The notes under the pieces are model-generated. The model searched no databases. It worked only from the letters and a program-made list of their open reading frames with translations, and was not told where the DNA came from. From assembly GCF_016758195.1 (NCBI RefSeq), contig NZ_QYAC01000001.1, positions 285,423 through 349,422 on the forward strand: a DNA stretch of 64,000 nt, in the 5' to 3' direction. Within the stretch, counting starts at the first letter, position 1; each line of letters opens with the position of its first letter. The translations under genes were made by a program, and so were the position numbers. Positions 29,064 through 38,057 of this stretch are shown piece by piece. This stretch comes from Leucobacter chromiireducens subsp. solipictus (GTDB lineage Bacteria; Actinomycetota; Actinomycetes; Actinomycetales; Microbacteriaceae).

Positions 29064-29476
29064 GAGATCCCTCGCAGGTGGTCGATCTGCGGGGCCCTTC
29101 CTGGCCTGAGCACGATGCCCACGGCGTCGATCCGGAGATGCTCGCTCCGCACGCGTTGGGCGCGGAGCCACTCGAAGAGCAGCCGCCGCAGCCGTGCGGC
29201 CTTCCGCGCGGTGATCGCGGTGAGTGGATCGCCGAATCCCGTGCCGCTGCGGGTTTTCACCTCGACCGCGATGACGGTGCTCCCCTCGCGGGCGAGCAGG
29301 TCGATCTCGCCGTAGCGGCTGTGCCAGTTCCGATCGAGAATCGCGAACCCCTGGTGTGCAAGGTACTCAGCCGCGAGGGCTTCGCCGCGCGCCGCGAGCG
29401 TGAGCGGTCGTGCAACGTGATTGGGAGAAGCCAGTGCCGCGGGGAGCGGCGGGGAATGATCGGGTGTGTGGGTCAT
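29060..29476 (-). CDS. YraN/UPF0102 family nuclease-fold protein
   Basis: 138 residues with the restriction-endonuclease-like fold: GEALAAEYLAHQGFAILDRN, YGEIDLLAREG (Glu and Asp), then VEVKTRSG (Glu and Lys), the PD-(D/E)xK set. Role in vivo is uncertain. The ATG at 29476 is chosen because a perfect AGGAGG lies 7 nt upstream; an upstream ATG at 29497 would place that site inside the gene. The stop overlaps the comM start. Confidence 0.9.
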   Translation of the reverse strand: MTHTPDHSPPLPAALASPNHVARPLTLAARGEALAAEYLAHQGFAILDRNWHSRYGEIDLLAREGSTVIAVEVKTRSGTGFGDPLTAITARKAARLRRLLFEWLRAQRVRSEHLRIDAVGIVLRPGRAPQIDHLRGIS

Positions 29477-29821
29477 AGGACACCTCCTGCCGACCATCCT
29501 GGGACGGCGGCGGGTATCTCGCAGTGGCTACGGCGAGATCTGTGGATAAGCACACCAGAGGCGCGCACCAGCCCATGGCTGTGAGCGAAGCTTGCGCTGA
29601 TCCCACGCCCCGAAGCGAACGCTGAGGTCCCCGTACCCGCCCTCGACGACTGGTCAGCACGTGGTAATCATGCATCCGGTGTGCGCGGTGACCTGTGCCA
29701 GGTACGGGGCTGAAGTGTGATGACCGTTCGGTCAAGACGCTGCCCACCGCGTCGAATGTCTGGCCGGTTTCACCGCCGGCCACGGCGTGTGCTCGCCCCA
29801 CGTCGTCTACCGACTCAGCGT
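29477..29821. other. 345-bp intergenic region between yraN and the DIP1984 gene
   Basis: No convincing gene on either strand. It holds a 7-bp hairpin (TGGCCGG at 29761-29767 and CCGGCCA at 29776-29782, about 40 nt after the DIP1984 stop, perhaps a terminator) and a TetR-like inverted repeat (listed separately). A yraN promoter should lie here, but I cannot place it. Confidence 0.6.
29721..29734. promoter_or_regulatory. TetR-like inverted repeat
   Basis: TGACCG-TT-CGGTCA has perfect 6-bp arms with a 2-bp centre, typical in shape for TetR-family operators. No TetR gene is in this window, so its regulator and target are unknown. Confidence 0.35.
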
Positions 29822-30286
29822 TCAGTTCTGGGGGATGTCTACCTCCCAATTCATGCGCTGGATCAGGCCGTCGATCTCGCGGAGGCGGACGGCGACCGCG
29901 TCGGCCTGCGCGCGAAGTTCGGGGACCGCGAGCGCCGAGAGCTGCCGCAGCTCACTGCGCAGTTGTCGCGGTACGCGGGCACCCCCGGCGGCGTCGGCAG
30001 CCTGTGTGAGGAGACTGTGTTCCGCCCGGAGCGTCTCACGCGCGGCGAGGATCTCCGTGAGCGTGCGCCCGTCGGCGGCGAGCGCGGTGGCGTTCGCGAG
30101 GTTGATCTGCGCGATCAGACGCTCAAGCTCACGCAGCACCGCGACGCACTCGTCGAGCAAGGTCTGCGCGTGCTCCGCTGGTTCCTCGCCCTCCTGGTAG
30201 CTCGCGTTCATGAGGACGCGAGCACGCAGAGTATCGGCGCGTTTCTGCAGGTCAGAACGCTCAAGCAACGCTTCGGCGAGTTTCAT
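29822..30286 (-). CDS. DIP1984 family protein
   Basis: 154-residue, nearly all-helical protein matching DIP1984-family motifs: MKLAEALLERSDLQKRADTLRARV at the start, EEPAEHAQTLLDE in the middle and a REIDGLIQRMNWEVDIP ending. Function unknown. An ATG start with GGATGG upstream is chosen over the longer reading that runs back into the DUF2469 gene. It stands between DUF2469 and yraN, where rnhB/lepB neighbours would be more usual. Confidence 0.8.
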   Translation of the reverse strand: MKLAEALLERSDLQKRADTLRARVLMNASYQEGEEPAEHAQTLLDECVAVLRELERLIAQINLANATALAADGRTLTEILAARETLRAEHSLLTQAADAAGGARVPRQLRSELRQLSALAVPELRAQADAVAVRLREIDGLIQRMNWEVDIPQN

Positions 30287-30312
30287 GCGCCCATCCTGCC
30301 ACACCGGCGCCG

Positions 30313-30636
30313 CTATTCGTCGAGTGCGAGCTCCTGCGGCAGGGAGAACTCCCGCGCGGACAGTTCTTCGACGTTCACGTCCTTGAACGTGAGCACGCGC
30401 ACCGACTTCACAAAGCGGTCGGCACGGTACACGTCCCACACCCACACGTCACTCATGGTCAGCTCGAAGTAGAAATCGCTGCCGGCGTCGCGCCGCTGCA
30501 GATCGACCTCGTTCGCCAGGTAGAACCGGCGCTCCGTCTCTACGACATAGCGGAACTGACTCGCGATGTCGCGGTACTCACGGAACAGCGACAGCTCCGC
30601 GTCGCGTTCATAATCATCCAGCTCGTCCTCGTTCAT
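30313..30636 (-). CDS. DUF2469 family protein
   Basis: 107 residues, highly conserved in actinobacteria and usually found beside rnhB and yraN. Key segments: ELSLFREYRDI, YVVETERRFYLANEV, VWVWDVYRADRFVKSVRVLTFKDVN (split here into shorter pieces WDVYRADRFV and VLTFKDVNVEEL). Function unknown. ATG 30636 fits a leaderless transcript, since TAGGAT ends 7 nt upstream and no Shine-Dalgarno can act; ATG 30645 would place the -10 box over the start codon. Confidence 0.88.
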   Translation of the reverse strand: MNEDELDDYERDAELSLFREYRDIASQFRYVVETERRFYLANEVDLQRRDAGSDFYFELTMSDVWVWDVYRADRFVKSVRVLTFKDVNVEELSAREFSLPQELALDE

Positions 30637-30643
30637 CTCCCCC

Positions 30644-30673
30644 ATCCTATGCCGTCTCGGCGCGGTGGGTCAG
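30644..30673 (-). promoter_or_regulatory. promoter of the DUF2469 gene
   Basis: Minus strand CTGACC (30668-30673), 18-bp spacer, TAGGAT (30644-30649). The predicted transcription start coincides with ATG 30636. Confidence 0.5.
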
Positions 30674-30747
30674 ACCCGCCGGTGTTCCCGCCGCGGACCC
30701 CCGCACCACCCCCGCGGTGGACCCGCAACACACCGGTGAAATCGAGA

Positions 30748-30776
30748 TTGACTTATTCGAACATATGTTCGAATAT
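30748..30776 (+). promoter_or_regulatory. SOS-regulated promoter of the imuA'-imuB-dnaE2 operon
   Basis: TTGACT (30748-30753), a 17-bp spacer and GAATAT (30771-30776). The spacer and -10 overlap a perfect 20-bp palindrome ATTCGAACATATGTTCGAAT (30755-30774), which matches the actinobacterial LexA box (TCGAACnnnnGTTCGA). LexA bound there would block RNA polymerase. The ATG follows 6 nt after the -10 box, suggesting a leaderless mRNA. Confidence 0.93.
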
Positions 30777-30782
30777 GGCTCC

Positions 30783-31502
30783 ATGAATTCTTCCGCGACG
30801 GTCCGTTCGCTGCAGCAGCGCATCACCCAGATGCAGCCGCTGCGGCTCGACGACCGCGCGCTCCCCACGGCTCCGGAGCTCCGCCCACTGCTGCCCGGCG
30901 GGGCGCTCCGGAAGGGGGCCAGCTACACCGTGCAAGGCTCGCAACAGCTCGCCCTCGCGCTCCTCACCGCCGCGTCCGCCGCGGGTGCCTGGTGCGGCGT
31001 GATCGGCGTTCCGGATTTCGGGGCCGAAGCCGCAGCCGCGCTGGGCATTGCGCTGGATCGCTGTGTTCTTATTCCCGATCCCGGTGCCGAGGCCATCGGG
31101 CTCACCGGGGCGCTCAGCGAGGTCCTCACCGTGGTGCTCCTCCGGCTCCCCACCCGACCGCGGTCCGGCGACACCGAGCGAATCGCCGCGCGGCTGCGAG
31201 AGCACGGGTCTGCGCTGGTGGTCACGGGCGACTGGCCCCACCCGGAGAGTGCTCTCCGCGTCACCGGGTCACGTTGGTCCGGTCTCGGGCACGGGCACGG
31301 CGCGCTCTCGGGGCGGGAGCTGTCGGTGCAGTCCCACGATCGGCGCGGGATCACCGAGCACCGTGTCCACTTCGCAGACGGCGCGCTCGTCGCCCCGCGA
31401 CCGGAGGCTCTGGCAGCGGAGGCCCTGGCTCCGGAGGCCCTGGCACCGGAGACGCTCGCGCCCGCGACACGTGCGCAGCCGCTCACCCTGGTGGGGTCAT
31501 GA
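30783..31502 (+). CDS. imuA': ImuA'-like mutasome protein
   Basis: 239 residues, a RecA-fold-related but degenerate protein of the mutasome cassette. It is recognised mainly by its place before imuB and dnaE2, a leading LRPLLPGGALRKGASYTVQG segment in the place of a Walker A motif, and VVLLRLPTRPRSGDTERIAARL. In mycobacteria ImuA' and ImuB assemble with DnaE2 for damage-induced mutagenesis. The ATG at 30783 is set by the SOS promoter. The last 30 residues repeat LAPEA/LAAEA. The stop overlaps imuB as ATGA. Confidence 0.85.
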   Translation: MNSSATVRSLQQRITQMQPLRLDDRALPTAPELRPLLPGGALRKGASYTVQGSQQLALALLTAASAAGAWCGVIGVPDFGAEAAAALGIALDRCVLIPDPGAEAIGLTGALSEVLTVVLLRLPTRPRSGDTERIAARLREHGSALVVTGDWPHPESALRVTGSRWSGLGHGHGALSGRELSVQSHDRRGITEHRVHFADGALVAPRPEALAAEALAPEALAPETLAPATRAQPLTLVGS

Positions 31503-33148
31503 GCACCGCAGAACGCGCGCTGGTCGTGTGGATCCCCGACTGGCCCATCCACGCATACCTGCAGGACCAGCCGGACGCCGAAGCCGAAGCCGAAGCCGAA
31601 GCCGAAGCCGAAGATCCTGGCACGGAGCGCCCCCTGAGCACCCCCGCGATCGCACTGATCGCGGGGCACCGCGTGGTCGCCTGCTCGGCGGCGGCCCGCG
31701 CGGAGGGGGTCCGGATCGGGCTGCGCGAGCGCGAGGCGCAGATGCGCTGCCCAGAACTCATCATTCGTCCCCACGACCCGGAGGTGGACGAGCGCCGCTT
31801 CGCACCGATCATCGCGGCAATCGAGCAGCTGATCCCCGGGGTCGAGTCGCGTCGCCCCGGGGTGTGCGCGATGCGGGCGCGCGGCCCGGCACGCTTCTAC
31901 GGCGGCGAAGAACCCGCGGCCGTCGCGCTGCTCGAGCTGGCGCGCACGCTCGAGCTGCCCGAGCTGCGGGTCGGCATCGCGGATGGGCTGTTCGCCGCAG
32001 AGCAGGCGGCACGCACCACAGGATCCGCCCCCGCAGCCCACTCCCCCCGCCCCGGAGTGCAGATCGTAGCCCCGGGCGGCTCCGCCGCATTCCTCAGCCC
32101 GCTCCCCGTCGGGCGCGCCGCCGCCAGCGACTTCGCGGAGGTGCTGCAGGGGCTCGGGATCCGCACCCTCGGCGCGCTCGCCGCGCTTCCGGAGAGCGCC
32201 GTCCGGGAACGCTTCGGCGCGACCGGCGTCGCCACCCACCGGCGCGCCACAGCCGCGGGCCCGGTCCACGGCGTCGAGCTGCGCCCGCGCGACCCGGTGC
32301 GTGAGTTTGCCGTCGAGCTCGCGTTCGAACCACCCCTCGACTCCGCGGATCAGCTCGCATTCGCCTGCGTCACCCTCGCGGAGCGCTTCATCGCGGGGCT
32401 CGCGGAGGAACGCCTCGTCTGCACGGCGCTCCGCATCGAACTCACCGACGACATCGGCGTACGCCACGAACGGGAGTGGGCGCATCCGCACCGCTTCACC
32501 GCGAGCGACACCGTCGGCCGGATCCGGTGGCAAGCGTCGGCGCTTCCGCAGACGGGCGAGCGCGGCGGGGCCGGGATCACCCTGATCCGGATCACCCCCA
32601 CGCACACCGACCGCGCCGCCGCCCACGAACCGGGGTTGTGGAGCACCGAACCCGAGGAACGCGTGCATCACCATCTGAGCCGCGCCCAGACCCGCCTCGG
32701 GCACGCCGCGGTGGGCACCATGCAGCTCACCGGGGGCCGCCGCCTGGCCGATCGTCAGCGCCTCGTGCCGTGGGGCACCACCCGGATCCGCAGCCGCGCC
32801 CGCTCGCCCCGGGCCTCCGCCGCAGGCCCCTGGCCCGGCGCACTCACGGGTGCCATCCCCAGCCGCGTGTTCCCCGAGCCGTTCCCCGCGGAGTTGCGCG
32901 ATGCGAGCGGCACCCCCGTCAGCGTCGACACGGAGGACCTCCTCACCGCACCCCCCGCACAGCTTCAGGTCGCCCAGACCCGGTTTCCCCAGCCGGTGCA
33001 GGACTGGTCGCACCCCTGGCCGCTCCGGGAACGCTGGTGGGAGGGCGCACCCGAGCGGATCCGGCTCCAGCTGCAACTCGCGGGCGGTGATGCCTGGCTA
33101 CTCTCCTACGAGCGCGGTGCGTGGTTCGCGGAGGGGCGGTACGACTGA
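31499..33148 (+). CDS. imuB: ImuB, Y-family-like polymerase scaffold
   Basis: 549 residues. The Y-family fold is recognisable (VVWIPDWPIHAYL, GLREREAQMRCPEL, LGIRTLGALAALPESAVRERFG), but the catalytic acids are lost: DinB's DMD is replaced by IPDWP and SIDE by a RARGPARFYGG segment. ImuB is therefore a scaffold that links DnaE2 to the sliding clamp. A stretch DAEAEAEAEAEAE near residues 27-39 is encoded by six GCCGAA hexamers. The start overlaps imuA' (ATGA), and the stop overlaps dnaE2 (TGATG). Confidence 0.93.
   Translation: MSTAERALVVWIPDWPIHAYLQDQPDAEAEAEAEAEAEDPGTERPLSTPAIALIAGHRVVACSAAARAEGVRIGLREREAQMRCPELIIRPHDPEVDERRFAPIIAAIEQLIPGVESRRPGVCAMRARGPARFYGGEEPAAVALLELARTLELPELRVGIADGLFAAEQAARTTGSAPAAHSPRPGVQIVAPGGSAAFLSPLPVGRAAASDFAEVLQGLGIRTLGALAALPESAVRERFGATGVATHRRATAAGPVHGVELRPRDPVREFAVELAFEPPLDSADQLAFACVTLAERFIAGLAEERLVCTALRIELTDDIGVRHEREWAHPHRFTASDTVGRIRWQASALPQTGERGGAGITLIRITPTHTDRAAAHEPGLWSTEPEERVHHHLSRAQTRLGHAAVGTMQLTGGRRLADRQRLVPWGTTRIRSRARSPRASAAGPWPGALTGAIPSRVFPEPFPAELRDASGTPVSVDTEDLLTAPPAQLQVAQTRFPQPVQDWSHPWPLRERWWEGAPERIRLQLQLAGGDAWLLSYERGAWFAEGRYD
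31577..31612 (+). repeat. GCCGAA hexamer tract in imuB
   Basis: Six exact copies of GCCGAA encode an Ala-Glu run between the first two Y-family strands. Slippage would add or remove two residues and keep the frame. Confidence 0.9.
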
Positions 33149-36100
33149 TGGGCTGGAACAACCCACCGCTCCCCTGGCGCGAAATGGAGCGCCGCCTCTC
33201 CGGTCGCCCCGCACCGCAGGATCCGCGGTCGGATCCCGCTACCGCGCCCGCGCCGCCTGTGGCACCAACCGCACCGGCCACCCCTCACGCGGCGGACGCC
33301 ACCCCCACCGTGCCGTATGCGGAACTCCACGCCCACTCCCACTTCAGCTTCCTCGACGGTTCGGCCACCCCGGAGGAGCTCGTCGCGGAGGCGACACGAC
33401 TTCAGCTGAGCGGCCTCGCCCTCACCGACCACGACGGCTTCTACGGCGCGGCGGTGTTCGCCGAAGCGGCAGAGGCCGCGGTCCGAGCCGCGGCGGAACA
33501 CCCGGCCGAGGCCTCCACACCGCTGCTCACCGTGTACGGGGCGGAGCTCTCGCTCGGGCTCGACGTGCCGCAGCTCGGGGCCGCTGATCCCACCGGCACC
33601 CACCTACTGGTGCTCGCCCGCGGCGCGGAGGGGTACCACCGGCTCGCCGGCGCGATCACCGAGGGGCAGCTCACGGGCGGCGAGAAGGGCCGGCCCAGCT
33701 ACGAACTCGACATGCTCGGGGAACTCGGCCGCGACCACTGGACGATCCTCACCGGCTGCCGCAAGGGGGCGGTGCGGCAAGCCCTCGATGCGGCCCCCAC
33801 CCGGGCAGCGGGTGAGGATCACGCGCGCGCGGAGCTGCGCCGCCTCACCGAACGCTTCGGCGCGGAGAACGTGTACGTGGAACTCACCCAGCACGGTCAC
33901 CCGGGCGATGACCTGCGGAACGCGCAGCTCGCCCGGCTCGCGGCGGAGTGTGGGCTCCCTACGCTCGTCACCGGGAACGTGCACTACGCCACCGCAGCGC
34001 AGGCGCCCCTCGCCGAGGCGATGGCGGCGGTGCGCGCCCGGCGCAGCCTCGACGAGCTCGACCCCTACCTCCCCGCGACCGGGGCCGCGCGCCTGCGCTC
34101 CGGAGCGGCGCAGCTGCGACGCTTCGCCGCGTACCCCGACGCGGTGGCCCGCACCGTCCCCCTTGCGCGGGAGCTCGCGTTCCCCCTGCGCTCGGCCCGC
34201 CCCAAGCTCCCGCGGTTTCCCGTACCGGAGGGGCACACCCCGATGAGTTGGCTGCGGGAACTCGCGTGGGCGGGCACGGAGCGGCGCTACGGCACCCTCA
34301 CCGAGGCGATCCGGACCCGCATCGCGCGCGAACTCGAGGTCATCGAGGAGAAAGATTTCCCCGGCTACTTCCTCATTGTGTACGGCATCGTGCAGGAGGC
34401 CAGGCGGCGCGGGATCCTGTGCCAGGGTCGCGGCTCGGCGGCCAACTCGGCGATCTGCTACGTGCTGGAGATTACCGCGGTGGACTCGATCCGCTACGAC
34501 CTCCCCTTCGAGCGGTTCCTCTCGAGCATGCGCGACGAGGAGCCCGACATCGACGTGGACTTCGACTCGGAGCGTCGCGAGGAGATCATCCAGTACGTCT
34601 ACGAAACCTACGGTCGGCGCAACGCGGCGCAGGTCGCGAACATCATCAGTTACCGTCCCAAGGCCGCGATCCGGGATGCGGCCAAGGCGCTCGGCTATAG
34701 CGCCGGGCAACAGCGCGCCTGGACCGCAGCGATGGAGCGGTGGCGCGCCATCGACGAGGACCCGTCGAGCCCGATCCCGCTCCCCGTGCAGCGCCTCGCG
34801 CAGCAGTTCCTCGGCGCGCCCCGCCACCTTGGCATCCACTCGGGCGGGATGGTCCTCACCGAGCGCCCCGTCGGCGAGGTCTGCCCGATCGAGCACGCCC
34901 GCATGGACCGCCGCACCGTCCTCCAGTGGGACAAGGAGTCCTGCGAGAGCATGGGCCTCGTCAAGTTCGACATGCTCGGACTCGGCATGCTCAGCGCCCT
35001 CCAGAAAACGATGGACCTGATCGCGGACGCGACCGGGGAACGGTGGACCCTCGAAACCGTCCCGAAGGAGGAGCCCGGGGTCTACGACATGCTCTGCCGG
35101 GCCGACGCGATTGGGGTGTTCCAGCTGGAGAGCCGCGCACAGCTCAACACGCTTCCGCGACTCAAGCCCCGCAGCTTCTACGACCTGGTGATCGAGATCG
35201 CGCTGATCCGGCCCGGCCCGATTCAGGGCGGTGCCGTGCACCCCTATCTGCGGCGGCGCAACGGGGACGAGCCCGTCACCTACCCGCACCCCAAGCTGCA
35301 ACCCGTGCTGGAACGGACGCTGGGGGTGCCGCTGTTCCAGGAGCAGCTCATGCAGATGGCGATGGCGGTCGGCGGCTGCTCCGCGGAGGACGCCGACCTG
35401 CTGCGCCGCGCGATGGGTTCCAAGCGCGGCGAGGAGCGCATCACCGCGCTCAAGGAGAAACTCTTCGCGGGCATGGCGGAAAACGGGATCACCGGAGAGG
35501 ACGCCACACACCTGTACGCGCAGATCGAGGCCTTCGCAAGTTTTGGCTTCGCGGAGAGCCACTCGATCAGCTTCGCGTTGCTGGTCTACATCAGTTCCTG
35601 GTTCAAGCTGCACTACCCGGGCGCGTTCCTCGCGGGGTTACTCCGGTCCCAGCCGATGGGGTTCTACGCCCCGCGCACCCTCGTCGCCGATGCCCGCCGC
35701 CACGGTGTCGAGATACGCCCCGTGGACGTGCAGCGCTCGGGGGTCTTCGCGGGGCTCGAAGCGGTGGGCGTCGCCCCCACCCGCGCCGGGTCCGCGACCG
35801 GCCACCCCGAACACGCCGCGTGCACCGCCGACGATCCGGTCCGGTCGCTCGCCCCGCACGAGTCCACCGTTCGGGTGCCCCCGTTCGACCCGAGCCTGCC
35901 CGACACGAGCGGCGCGCACCGCCGCGACAGCGGCTTCGCGGTGCGGCTGGGACTCTCCGAGGTGCGCGGGATCGAGCCCGGCACCGCCGAGCGCATCGTC
36001 CGCGCCCGCGCCGACGGCCCGTTTCTGGACCTCGCGGACCTCGCGCGTCGCGCCGATCTCGACCGCAGCCGCCTCGAAGCGCTCGCCACGGCGGGTGCCT

Positions 36101-36636
36101 GCGAGAGCTTCGGGGTGGGACGCCGCGAAGCTCTCTGGGCCGCCGCGCCCGCCGCGGATAACCGCGAACGCTTCCTCCCCGGCGTCGCCGTCCACGTGCA
36201 GCCCCCGCTGCTCCCCGTGCTCAGCCGCTCCGAACAAACCGCGCTCGATCTGTGGAGCACGGGGATCGTCACGAACGATCACCCGCTCGCCCTGCTCCGC
36301 GACGAGCTCGACGGGCGCGGTGTGCTCCGTTCCGACCGCACCGGCCACGCAGCGCCCGGAACCGTGGTCACGGTTGCCGGGCTCGTCACCCACCGCCAAC
36401 GGCCGAGCACGGCGGGCGGCATCACGTTCCTCACGCTGGAGGACGAGGCGGGCACCGTCAACATCGTCGCCTTCGCCCAGGTGTGGCAACGCAACCGGCT
36501 CGTCGCACGCGCCTCCCCCGCGCTCGTGGTGCGCGGCCTCCTCGAACGTTCGCCCGAGGGGGTGGTGAACGTCGTCGCGCACGCCTTCGAACCGCTCGCC
36601 GCGCCCGCCAGCGTGAGATCACGCGACTTCCACTAA
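33148..36636 (+). CDS. dnaE2: error-prone DNA polymerase DnaE2
   Basis: Alpha-type C-family polymerase that carries out damage-induced mutagenesis. 1162 residues. A Pro/Ala-rich 60-residue leader precedes the PHP domain (ELHAHSHFSFLDGSATPEEL). The palm has CQGRGSAANSAICYVLE and the catalytic Asp pair in EPDIDVDFDSERRE. Then come fingers (GVPLFQEQLMQMAM), HhH motifs (GLSEVRGIEPGTAERIV) and an OB fold. The ATG overlaps the imuB stop. Third gene of the SOS operon. Confidence 0.96.
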   Translation: MGWNNPPLPWREMERRLSGRPAPQDPRSDPATAPAPPVAPTAPATPHAADATPTVPYAELHAHSHFSFLDGSATPEELVAEATRLQLSGLALTDHDGFYGAAVFAEAAEAAVRAAAEHPAEASTPLLTVYGAELSLGLDVPQLGAADPTGTHLLVLARGAEGYHRLAGAITEGQLTGGEKGRPSYELDMLGELGRDHWTILTGCRKGAVRQALDAAPTRAAGEDHARAELRRLTERFGAENVYVELTQHGHPGDDLRNAQLARLAAECGLPTLVTGNVHYATAAQAPLAEAMAAVRARRSLDELDPYLPATGAARLRSGAAQLRRFAAYPDAVARTVPLARELAFPLRSARPKLPRFPVPEGHTPMSWLRELAWAGTERRYGTLTEAIRTRIARELEVIEEKDFPGYFLIVYGIVQEARRRGILCQGRGSAANSAICYVLEITAVDSIRYDLPFERFLSSMRDEEPDIDVDFDSERREEIIQYVYETYGRRNAAQVANIISYRPKAAIRDAAKALGYSAGQQRAWTAAMERWRAIDEDPSSPIPLPVQRLAQQFLGAPRHLGIHSGGMVLTERPVGEVCPIEHARMDRRTVLQWDKESCESMGLVKFDMLGLGMLSALQKTMDLIADATGERWTLETVPKEEPGVYDMLCRADAIGVFQLESRAQLNTLPRLKPRSFYDLVIEIALIRPGPIQGGAVHPYLRRRNGDEPVTYPHPKLQPVLERTLGVPLFQEQLMQMAMAVGGCSAEDADLLRRAMGSKRGEERITALKEKLFAGMAENGITGEDATHLYAQIEAFASFGFAESHSISFALLVYISSWFKLHYPGAFLAGLLRSQPMGFYAPRTLVADARRHGVEIRPVDVQRSGVFAGLEAVGVAPTRAGSATGHPEHAACTADDPVRSLAPHESTVRVPPFDPSLPDTSGAHRRDSGFAVRLGLSEVRGIEPGTAERIVRARADGPFLDLADLARRADLDRSRLEALATAGACESFGVGRREALWAAAPAADNRERFLPGVAVHVQPPLLPVLSRSEQTALDLWSTGIVTNDHPLALLRDELDGRGVLRSDRTGHAAPGTVVTVAGLVTHRQRPSTAGGITFLTLEDEAGTVNIVAFAQVWQRNRLVARASPALVVRGLLERSPEGVVNVVAHAFEPLAAPASVRSRDFH

Positions 36637-36676
36637 TCCCGCTCAGGAAGCAGATCCCGCATACTATGCTGGCGAT

Positions 36677-37993
36677 GTGACCACCTCAACGGCATTGCTC
36701 ACCGACCACTATGAACTCACGATGGTGGATGCCGCGCTGCACGCCGGCACCGCGCACCGCGCGAGCGTCTTCGAACTCTTTGCGCGTCGCCTCTCCGGGG
36801 CTCGCCGCTACGGCGTCGTCGCCGGCACCGGCCGCCTCCTCGAGGCGATCGAACGGTTCCGCTTCACCGACGCGGAGCTCGAGTTTCTCCGCGACAACCG
36901 GGTCGTCACCGATCGGACGCTCGACTGGCTCGCCGACTACCGCTTCAGCGGCAACATCTGGGGCTACCCGGAGGGCGAGGTGTTCTTCCCGGGTTCGCCG
37001 CTGATCACCGTGGAGGCCAGCTTCGCGGAGGGAGTGCTGCTTGAAACGCTGGCGCTCAGTATCCTCAACGCGGACTCCGCCGTCGCGACCGCCGCCTCCC
37101 GCATGGCGCACGCCGCAAACGGGAAACCGCTCGCCGAAATGGGGTCCCGCCGCACCGGCGAGCGCAGCGCCGTCGCGGCTGCCCGCGCCGCCTACATCGC
37201 GGGCTTCAGCGCCACCTCGAACCTTGAGGCCGGCCGCAGCTACGGGATCCCCACAATGGGCACCGCCGCGCACAGCTTCACCCTGCTGCACGACAGCGAG
37301 CGCCAAGCGTTCGAAGCGCAGGTGGCCGCCCTCGGCGCAGACACCACCCTGCTCGTGGACACCTACGACATCGAGCAGGGAGTACGCACCGCCGTCGAGG
37401 TAGCGGGCACCGAACTCGGTGCCGTCCGCATCGACTCCGGGGACCTCCCCGTCGTCGTGGCCCGCGTACGCCAGCTGCTCGACGAGCTCGGGGCCACGCG
37501 CACCCGCATCACCGTCACGAACGATCTCGACGAGTACACGGTCGCGGCGCTCGCGGCCTCCCCCGTCGACAGCTTCGGCGTCGGCACCTCCGTGGTCGTC
37601 GGCTCCGGCACCCCCACCATGGGCATGGTCTACAAACTCGTCGCTCACCAGGACGACGCCGGCAACTGGATTTCGGTGGCGAAGAAGTCCGCCGACAAAG
37701 CATCGGTCGGCGGCCGCAAGAGCGTCCGCCGCAGCTACACCCCGCGCGGGATCGCGAACGCCGAGCTGATTTTCCTGGGCGACGGTCCCGGCGGCGACGC
37801 CGAGGGCGGGGACGACACCGGCCGCGAGATCCTCGAACCGCTGGTCATCGCCGGCGAGGTGCAGCCCGGGCACACCGGCAGCGACGGGATCGCCGCCGCC
37901 CGCGAACGCCATCGTCAGCGTCTGAGCGAGCTGCCCCCGGTCGCGATGAGCCTCACCCGGGGCGATCCCGCCATCCCCACCGAGTACCGCTAA
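36677..37993 (+). CDS. pncB: nicotinate phosphoribosyltransferase
   Basis: Salvages nicotinate into NAD by forming nicotinate mononucleotide. 438 residues. Typical blocks are ALLTDHYELTMVDAALHAG, a GSRRTG segment, GTAAHSFTLLH with the conserved His, DTYDIEQGV and VRIDSGDLPVV; GVGTSVVVGSGTPTMGMVYKL is the family C-terminal motif. GTG 36677 lacks a Shine-Dalgarno, but TACTAT (36662-36667) ends 9 nt upstream, so a separate, nearly leaderless transcript is likely rather than read-through from dnaE2, 40 bp away. It ends at a strong terminator. Confidence 0.95.
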   Translation: MTTSTALLTDHYELTMVDAALHAGTAHRASVFELFARRLSGARRYGVVAGTGRLLEAIERFRFTDAELEFLRDNRVVTDRTLDWLADYRFSGNIWGYPEGEVFFPGSPLITVEASFAEGVLLETLALSILNADSAVATAASRMAHAANGKPLAEMGSRRTGERSAVAAARAAYIAGFSATSNLEAGRSYGIPTMGTAAHSFTLLHDSERQAFEAQVAALGADTTLLVDTYDIEQGVRTAVEVAGTELGAVRIDSGDLPVVVARVRQLLDELGATRTRITVTNDLDEYTVAALAASPVDSFGVGTSVVVGSGTPTMGMVYKLVAHQDDAGNWISVAKKSADKASVGGRKSVRRSYTPRGIANAELIFLGDGPGGDAEGGDDTGREILEPLVIAGEVQPGHTGSDGIAAARERHRQRLSELPPVAMSLTRGDPAIPTEYR

Positions 37994-37999
37994 CGCGAC

Positions 38000-38041
38000 A
38001 ACGCCGAAGGGGCGGGGCTTCGGCCCCGCCCCTTCGGCGTT
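38000..38041. terminator. bidirectional terminator with UUCG tetraloop
   Basis: Perfect 19-bp stem (38000-38018 with 38023-38041) closed by a C-UUCG-G tetraloop. It serves the converging pncB and DUF3039 genes. Confidence 0.95.
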
Positions 38042-38057
38042 GGTGTCGCGCTGTGCG

